Shown here: piece by piece, positions 58,784-64,000 of the stretch | How the letters are laid out: each line of letters starts with the position of its first letter | Position numbering within the stretch: the first letter of the stretch is position 1 | From: Chiridota heheva | Taxonomy: Eukaryota > Echinodermata > Holothuroidea > Apodida > Chiridotidae | Assembly (NCBI GenBank): GCA_020152595.1 | Contig: JAIGNY010000327.1 | Location: 2,324,501-2,388,500 of the forward strand | Direction: 5' to 3' | DNA: 64,000 bases | Made by a program: the position numbers and the translations under genes | Notes under the pieces: generated by a model | What the model was told of the DNA's origin: nothing | Seen by the model: the letters and a program-made list of their open reading frames with translations, nothing else | The model's database searches: none

Positions 58784-60825
58784 TTCTGTATTTTATCCCT
58801 CTGTATTTTTAGTGTATTTTAGCTTTTTTGTTCTCTGTTTTACATATTCATTTTAACATACTAGGTTTACTTGTTCTGCCCTCCTGATGATTCAGAATTG
58901 ATTAGCAATATTTTGATAAATTGTAGGTGCTTTTGACAACTGTAATTTAAAGACTATGCTGTACTGAATTTAAATGTCTTTCTGGTTCTTATAAAATCCC
59001 TACAATGACAATTTGAAAGGCTTTTTGATGAATTGAACCCACAAGAAGTCGGACACATGCTTTAGTGGTAATCATTGGAAACCTGTTGCATGACTTTCTT
59101 CTTTTGTGAATGGGTCAAAATTAAAAAAAAAAAAAAAAAAATCTTCGCTTTTGGCAATCAAGATTTGTAAAAAGCAAAAATGGTACATTGAAATTTGCAA
59201 ACATTGGAAAATACTTCATCATATTTGAAAAAGAATGGATAACCCATAACAATTTGCACTTTTCTGAAAATGGTAGATCTTACTTTTGGTAGTGGTAGAT
59301 AAAAGGCAGAAAATGTATATCTGTGCTCTCGCTGGAAATATAGCTAGCTCCGACCATATATCTGTATGCATATCGTACATAATTATTAGTGTGAAAGATA
59401 GGTAAGCTTACTTAATTTGTTGTGGACCAATTTCTTTTTCAAATATTTTACTAGAAAGGTCACATTTTATGATAAATTAGTATAAAGACATAAATGTGTT
59501 AAGATAGGGAATTTGTAATTGTTTTCTCAATCTTGAAAACTAACGTACAAGCCTTTACTCCCACAAGGCACCAACGTCTACAACTTGACATTTAAGTTTC
59601 ATTTGAAATGTGTAACGTAAGATGCAAGATCCATGACAGCGGAGTTGACTCAATTCATAATTATGACATCACACCTCTGCTTCCGTTTTTCGTGGACATT
59701 CTCATCTGTTATTGAGTAAATTAAGTAACTATTGATTCTCAGTCGTGAATTTTTGTCCAAGCAATAATTCTTTGTAATAAAGTGTTTTTGTACCATGAAA
59801 TTTCTACGCGGGTGAGTGATTGTGAGTAGGAGGAAAGATATTAATGTGTGGTCTGTGTTTTTGAAAACTATATTGATCAAAAATCTTTGAAAGATATAAC
59901 AGGGAGCGGAAGATCAATATTTTTGTGTGATTTCATGAAAGTTATAGAATTTAGTCACAAATAGAACATTGGCTATTGATGATTTTGCTTTAGAGATGTT
60001 TTATTTTATTTTATTTAATAATACAAACAAAAAAAATTGATGGTCACTTTATTGGTTACAGGTGGACTGACAGAATTTTGACCATCTTTCAAGATTATTT
60101 CTGAATTGTGGAATTTTCAGAGTAGTTCTTGATGTTCACAGGGCTATGTACAATGTTCAGTAATAAATGAAGTCATGTTATTGATTAAGGCGTAAGTCAG
60201 GAAGCTTTGAGGTAATCAAGTCAAGGGGTTTTCCTTTGCCACCACACTCTTCCTTCATTTTTTCTTCAGTTTTGTGTTGAAGTTTTAAACACTTGACTGC
60301 ACTCACTCAAGAGACAATTCGTTTTTGATTTTGGAAAGTGTAAAATATCTTGTGCAAATATTTTGTTCATGTTAAATAACAACATTAACTTCTTTGTGTT
60401 CAAATCCCTTCCATTGCAAGAAACCCACATTTGCTAAAATAATTTTGTATCCAAAGATTAAATTGTTTTTGTTTCATAAAGTTGACATCTGTGATGTATT
60501 TCCACACCTGTCAAACAGCCTTATCTTTAATCTGTTTAAAGGTGTATATGGTGGGTGTATGACGTTAAAGATTTCTGGGAGTCAATTTTTGCCCCACTTA
60601 AATTTGGACCACTTAAACCTAGTAATTATTCATAACAAGAAGGCACATGAATAAATTAGTAATGACATTTCATCTCAAAAGAAAAAAAACATTTGTCTCA
60701 AATTAATTTTAGCCCTTTATATTATTACTGAAACGTAAATAATGTGATTAAACTATTCCTTCTGTTCACCTGTTTCTCAGAACTGCATATTTGATGACAG
60801 TTAAATGAATAATTCCTATCATTTT
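58784..60825. other. No gene seen
   Basis: Contains an A-run at about 59124-59142. Two short ORFs (59650-59880 minus, 60394-60654 plus) have no recognisable domain. Confidence 0.4.
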
Positions 60826-61085
60826 CAGTGACTAAGATTAAGGAAAGAAATTAAAAAAATTACATACAGATTTTGAGCTGTCCGCCAAGTCAAACATCAC
60901 AAATTTCATATGATTAAAAACTGATCAATCTTTGATCAGCCATAACTTTAAAACAAAAAAAATCTGCTCAAATTTGAATACTTGTTCAATATAGAAATTG
61001 CCTCATGTCCATAGACCTTTAATGTGTACAGTATGGAATTGAGTGGCAACACTACTGCTTCAGTTCATTTTCAATTAAAATTCTG
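60826..61085. repeat. Dispersed repeat (copy 3), uninterrupted
   Basis: AAATTACATACAGATTTTGAGCTGTCCG...AACATCACAAATTTC, then CCATAACTTTAAAACAAAAA, then ATCTGCTCAAATTTGAATAC and ATAGAAATTGCCTCATGTCC-ATAGACC. It holds both halves that flank the 23.4-kb array, with no array between them. Confidence 0.7.
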
Positions 61086-62039
61086 ACAAGTTTTCCAGAT
61101 ATGTTTGAAACCAATACTTTGCCAGCGGACTTTATCAATTTAGTACGTCAGTCTCTAATGCATGGACTGACAGGGATTTAATTTCTCACCTCCCACTTGT
61201 TATCGAGAAACTTGCCCGAAAGGAACACGGTAAAGAAAAGAAAACAGATGCATCAGTCAATCCGAAAAGGCAGTCGTAAATTTGTTTCAAGAATCTCTCT
61301 GGAGTCCTCATATTTATATCCTGTAAAATTTAGCAGTTCAGATTTTAGGGGCCATTGCATTCAACTAGTTTTTGTTAAATTATGGTATACGTTCCATTCA
61401 TTGGTAGTGATTGGAAGAGGAGCTTGTGCAGTGGAGCTAGGAAATGAAGAGACCTCATTGGTAAATGCAGTAATTAGGCTTTCCAATTTAGTATTCCGAC
61501 TGGGTTTTCTTGGTGGAAATATTACAATGAAAGTTTATCAGGACATTATAAACTTTGGTAAATATACCAAGCAGGGTTTGCATTAACAACAAATTTGTCG
61601 TATATTATGCTATGGCTGAAATATATTCTTACTATACATGTTGTACCTGCGTCGTAAAATTTAGATATAGCATGTTAAATTATACAGTTTTTTATTTAAC
61701 TTTGAAATAAAAATCTTAACTCTCTGATGCGATTGAAAATTTTATTTCACACAAAAATGATTTTGAATTACTCAGAAATAAAAGAAAAATGACACAACTA
61801 TAAGACTAACAGCCGAATGATTCAACATGTCCGTACAAGTACTGTACATGTAGGTCAGTATATACAGTCAGTACAGTATATACATGTCAGTGTACGTGAA
61901 AGTTTTGATATTGTTTTGAATGCAGGCTGTCAGTTGTCAACAATACCATTAGTTAGGATTCTTCTTTCATTCACTTAAGTGAGGCAGACCTACACAAGTG
62001 TGTGTGTGTGTTAACAATACTTGCAAGCTTTGCTAGCAT
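61086..62039. other. No gene seen
   Basis: A 129-codon ORF at 61197-61586 resembles nothing I recognise. A GTACTGTACATGTA-rich stretch is at about 61840-61890 and a (GT)n tract at 61999-62010. Confidence 0.35.
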
Positions 62040-63095
62040 GCAGTGCCCTGTACATTGCACAGTGCCCTGTACATTGCACAGTGCCCTGTACATTGCACAG
62101 TGCCCCGTACATTGCACAGTGCCCTGTACATTGCACAGTGCCCCGTACATTGCACAGTGCCCTGTACATTGCACAGTGCCCCGTACATTACACAGTGCCC
62201 CGTACATTACACAGTGCCTGTGCATTGCACATTGCCCCGTACATTGCACAGTGCCCTGTACATTGCACAGTGCCCTGTACATTACACAGTGCCCCGTACA
62301 TTGCACAGTGCCCCATACGTTGCACAGTGCCCCGTACATTACACAGTGCCCTGTACATTACACAGTGCCCTGTACATTGCACAGTGCCCCGTACATTACA
62401 CAGTGCCCTGTACATTGCACAGTGCCATGTACATTGCACAGTGCCCTGTACATTACACAGTGCCCCGTACATTGCACAGTGCCCGTACAGTGCCCCATTG
62501 CACAGTGCCCTGTACATTACACAGTGCCATGTACATTGCACAGTGCCCTGTACAGTACACAGTGCCCTGTACATTGCACAGTGCCCCGTACATTGTACAG
62601 TGCCCGTACATCGCACAGTGCCCCGTACATCGCACAGTGCCCCGTACATCGCACAGTGCCCCGTACGTCGCACAGTGCCCCGTACGTCGCACAGTGCCCC
62701 GTACGTCGCACAGTGCCCCGTACGTCGCACAGTGCCCGTCGTCGCTGACAGTGCCCGTCGTCGCACAGTGCCCGTCGTCGCGACAGTGCCCGTCGTCGTG
62801 ACAGTGCCCCGTCGTCGCACAGTGCCCAGACGTCGACAGTGCCCGACGTCGCGACAGTGCCCGTCGTCGCCTGACAGTGCCCCAGTCGCCGCGACAGTGC
62901 CCGTCGTCGCGACAGTGCCCCGACGTCGACAGTGCCCGTCGTCGCACAGTGCCCGTGACGTCGCACAGTGCCCGTCGACGCGCACAGTGCCCGTGACGTC
63001 GACAGTGCCCGTCGTCGCGACAGTGCCCCGTACATTGCACAGTGCCCCGTACATTACACAGTGCCCCGTACATTACACAGTGCCCCGTACATACA
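62040..63095. repeat. 19-bp minisatellite changing from TACATTG to CpG-rich units
   Basis: Left two thirds: CAGTGCCCYGTACATTGCA units, 19 bp. From about 62610 the units become CAGTGCCCCGTACATCGCA, then CAGTGCCCCGTACGTCGCA. At 62735-63020 they are short CAGTGCCCGTCGTCGCA-type units dense in CpG. The last three units return to the TACATTG/TACATTA form. All forward frames are open (up to 401 codons), as expected from a 19-bp stop-free unit. Confidence 0.95.
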
Positions 63096-64000
63096 ATGGT
63101 AAATTTACAAAATACACCAACAATCAAGGGCTTGTCGTAACCAAATACGCCCGACAAAAATTTATAGTGCAACCTGTGATAGGAAGCCAACCAAATGGCT
63201 ACTTTTGGTGTATAAGATGTAAATGATAACAATTGCCATAGCATGGAGATACTGTAAACATGCTGGGCTTATCATTTAGAACAAGTGTGAGCTTTTTTTC
63301 ATGGAGTACGAGACTCAAGCTCTGGTGGCCAGCTAGTGGTTCACTGCGACCCAACAAATTATAACAAAGCAATGACATATTCAGTACTCCTTAGTTCGGT
63401 GTTTTATCTCATTTGAAATGATGTTCTAGTATAGCAATAAAAGGACAATAGAATTTCCACCAATTATGTTTGTAGCTAATCTTGCATCTACATCAGGTAT
63501 AACCGCTTCTTTAAGGAACCTTCAATCACTTTCAGCTCGCCGTTAGCTCATCAACTTCGTACTTGCTATAAGGTTGCAATGTAGTACTTTTTACTAGCTT
63601 AAGTGAACTTACACCTGCTTGGAGTAACCTAAACCAGCTTAGTTTTGCTTTAAAATTTCTCGCAGCGTTTCTTATTGCGAGCTTGCAAGAACTTGCTCTA
63701 AACTTAAAACAAGCTCGCCCTTTCTGTTTGGGAAATCCTTTACTGGAATTCAAGCAAGGACACTAATAAAATGATTTAATAAACCATGTCTAAAGTTTAA
63801 TTAAAGTATGGGCGCCTTATCTAATCTTCTCAAGTATGGGTTTAGGTACATATCCCCGAGTCATACTTTCAGCATGCACTTCTGCAGCAATTTGTGCAAC
63901 TTTCCAAACATAATCAAATCAAAATTAATAGCAGATATAATATCTTCTAGGCAATTTTAGCCATGAAACTAATGCTGTAGTATTGATTTTTTATTTTGGT
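63096..64000. other. No gene seen
   Basis: 63480-63740 is rich in short words such as AGCTTGC, ACTTGC and AGCTCGC, giving a degenerate low-order repetition. No exon could be supported. Confidence 0.4.

Noticed and set aside
61197-61586. 129-codon ORF as a gene
   Set aside because: No recognisable motif, no splice support and composition like the surroundings.
62002-63226. 401-codon ORF as a Cys/Pro-rich protein
   Set aside because: By-product of a 19-bp stop-free unit. The opposite strand is equally open.
63097-63226. Reading GLVVTKYARQKFI as the next NMNAT exon (family has GL..VTR....QKFIYES)
   Set aside because: The match is only a few residues, lacks ESD and the GADLL block before it, has no acceptor at the right place and joins the minisatellite. 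Treated as chance.

Overview
The window is nuclear DNA from a multicellular animal, most probably a marine invertebrate deuterostome such as an echinoderm. The base composition is AT-rich, and TAGGCCTA-like and CTAACGTTAG-like words recur. One gene has short conserved exons separated by very long introns. There are animal-type L1/Tx1-like and CR1-like LINEs, a ZMYM1-like hAT relative, and a 2A-PHD retrotransposon N-terminus of the kind known from sea urchin and amphioxus. The species cannot be named from the sequence alone.

One cellular gene is clear: nicotinamide/nicotinate mononucleotide adenylyltransferase (NMNAT), plus strand. Exons with correct splice borders lie at 10221-10299, 29167-29254, 30668-30784 and 31675-31837. 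They encode roughly the first 149 residues, including the nucleotidyltransferase motif and a basic nuclear-localisation-like cluster. The C-terminal half (about 130 residues) was not found and probably lies beyond 64000, which would make intron 4 longer than 32 kb. Exon 2 is one base short of the expected reading frame next to a run of A. A second, weak exon candidate at about 15178-15327 resembles the N-terminus of P2X7-ballast-domain proteins.

Layout. 1-1390: decayed L1/Tx1-like LINE tail. 1405-4784: broken hAT/ZMYM1-like transposase with a TIR-like left end. 5231-5590 (minus): short ORF with a 2A ribosome-skipping motif followed by a PHD finger. 5600-10000: no gene, with small local duplications. 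10-32 kb: NMNAT with repeat-filled introns. 32.36-34.84 kb: CR1-like LINE with an internal deletion. 35-64 kb: no recognised gene; MITEs, dispersed repeats and large tandem arrays.

The striking property is the number of unrelated minisatellites (15.8, 22.5, 23.4, 25.3/36.6, 29.3, 43.8, 49.8, 51.3, 57.8 and 62.0 kb). For several, the host repeat can be seen. The 4.4-kb satellite at 43.8-48.2 kb appears to have grown out of the terminal inverted repeat of a TTAA-flanked MITE. The 23.4-kb array grew inside a dispersed repeat whose other copies are at 57.7 and 60.8 kb, and the 57.7-kb copy borders a different array. The 15.8-kb array sits between inverted repeats. The 25- and 36-kb arrays sit inside two copies of one element. 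Several arrays are open in all three forward frames and give long ORFs (up to 401 codons) that are very unlikely to be genes.
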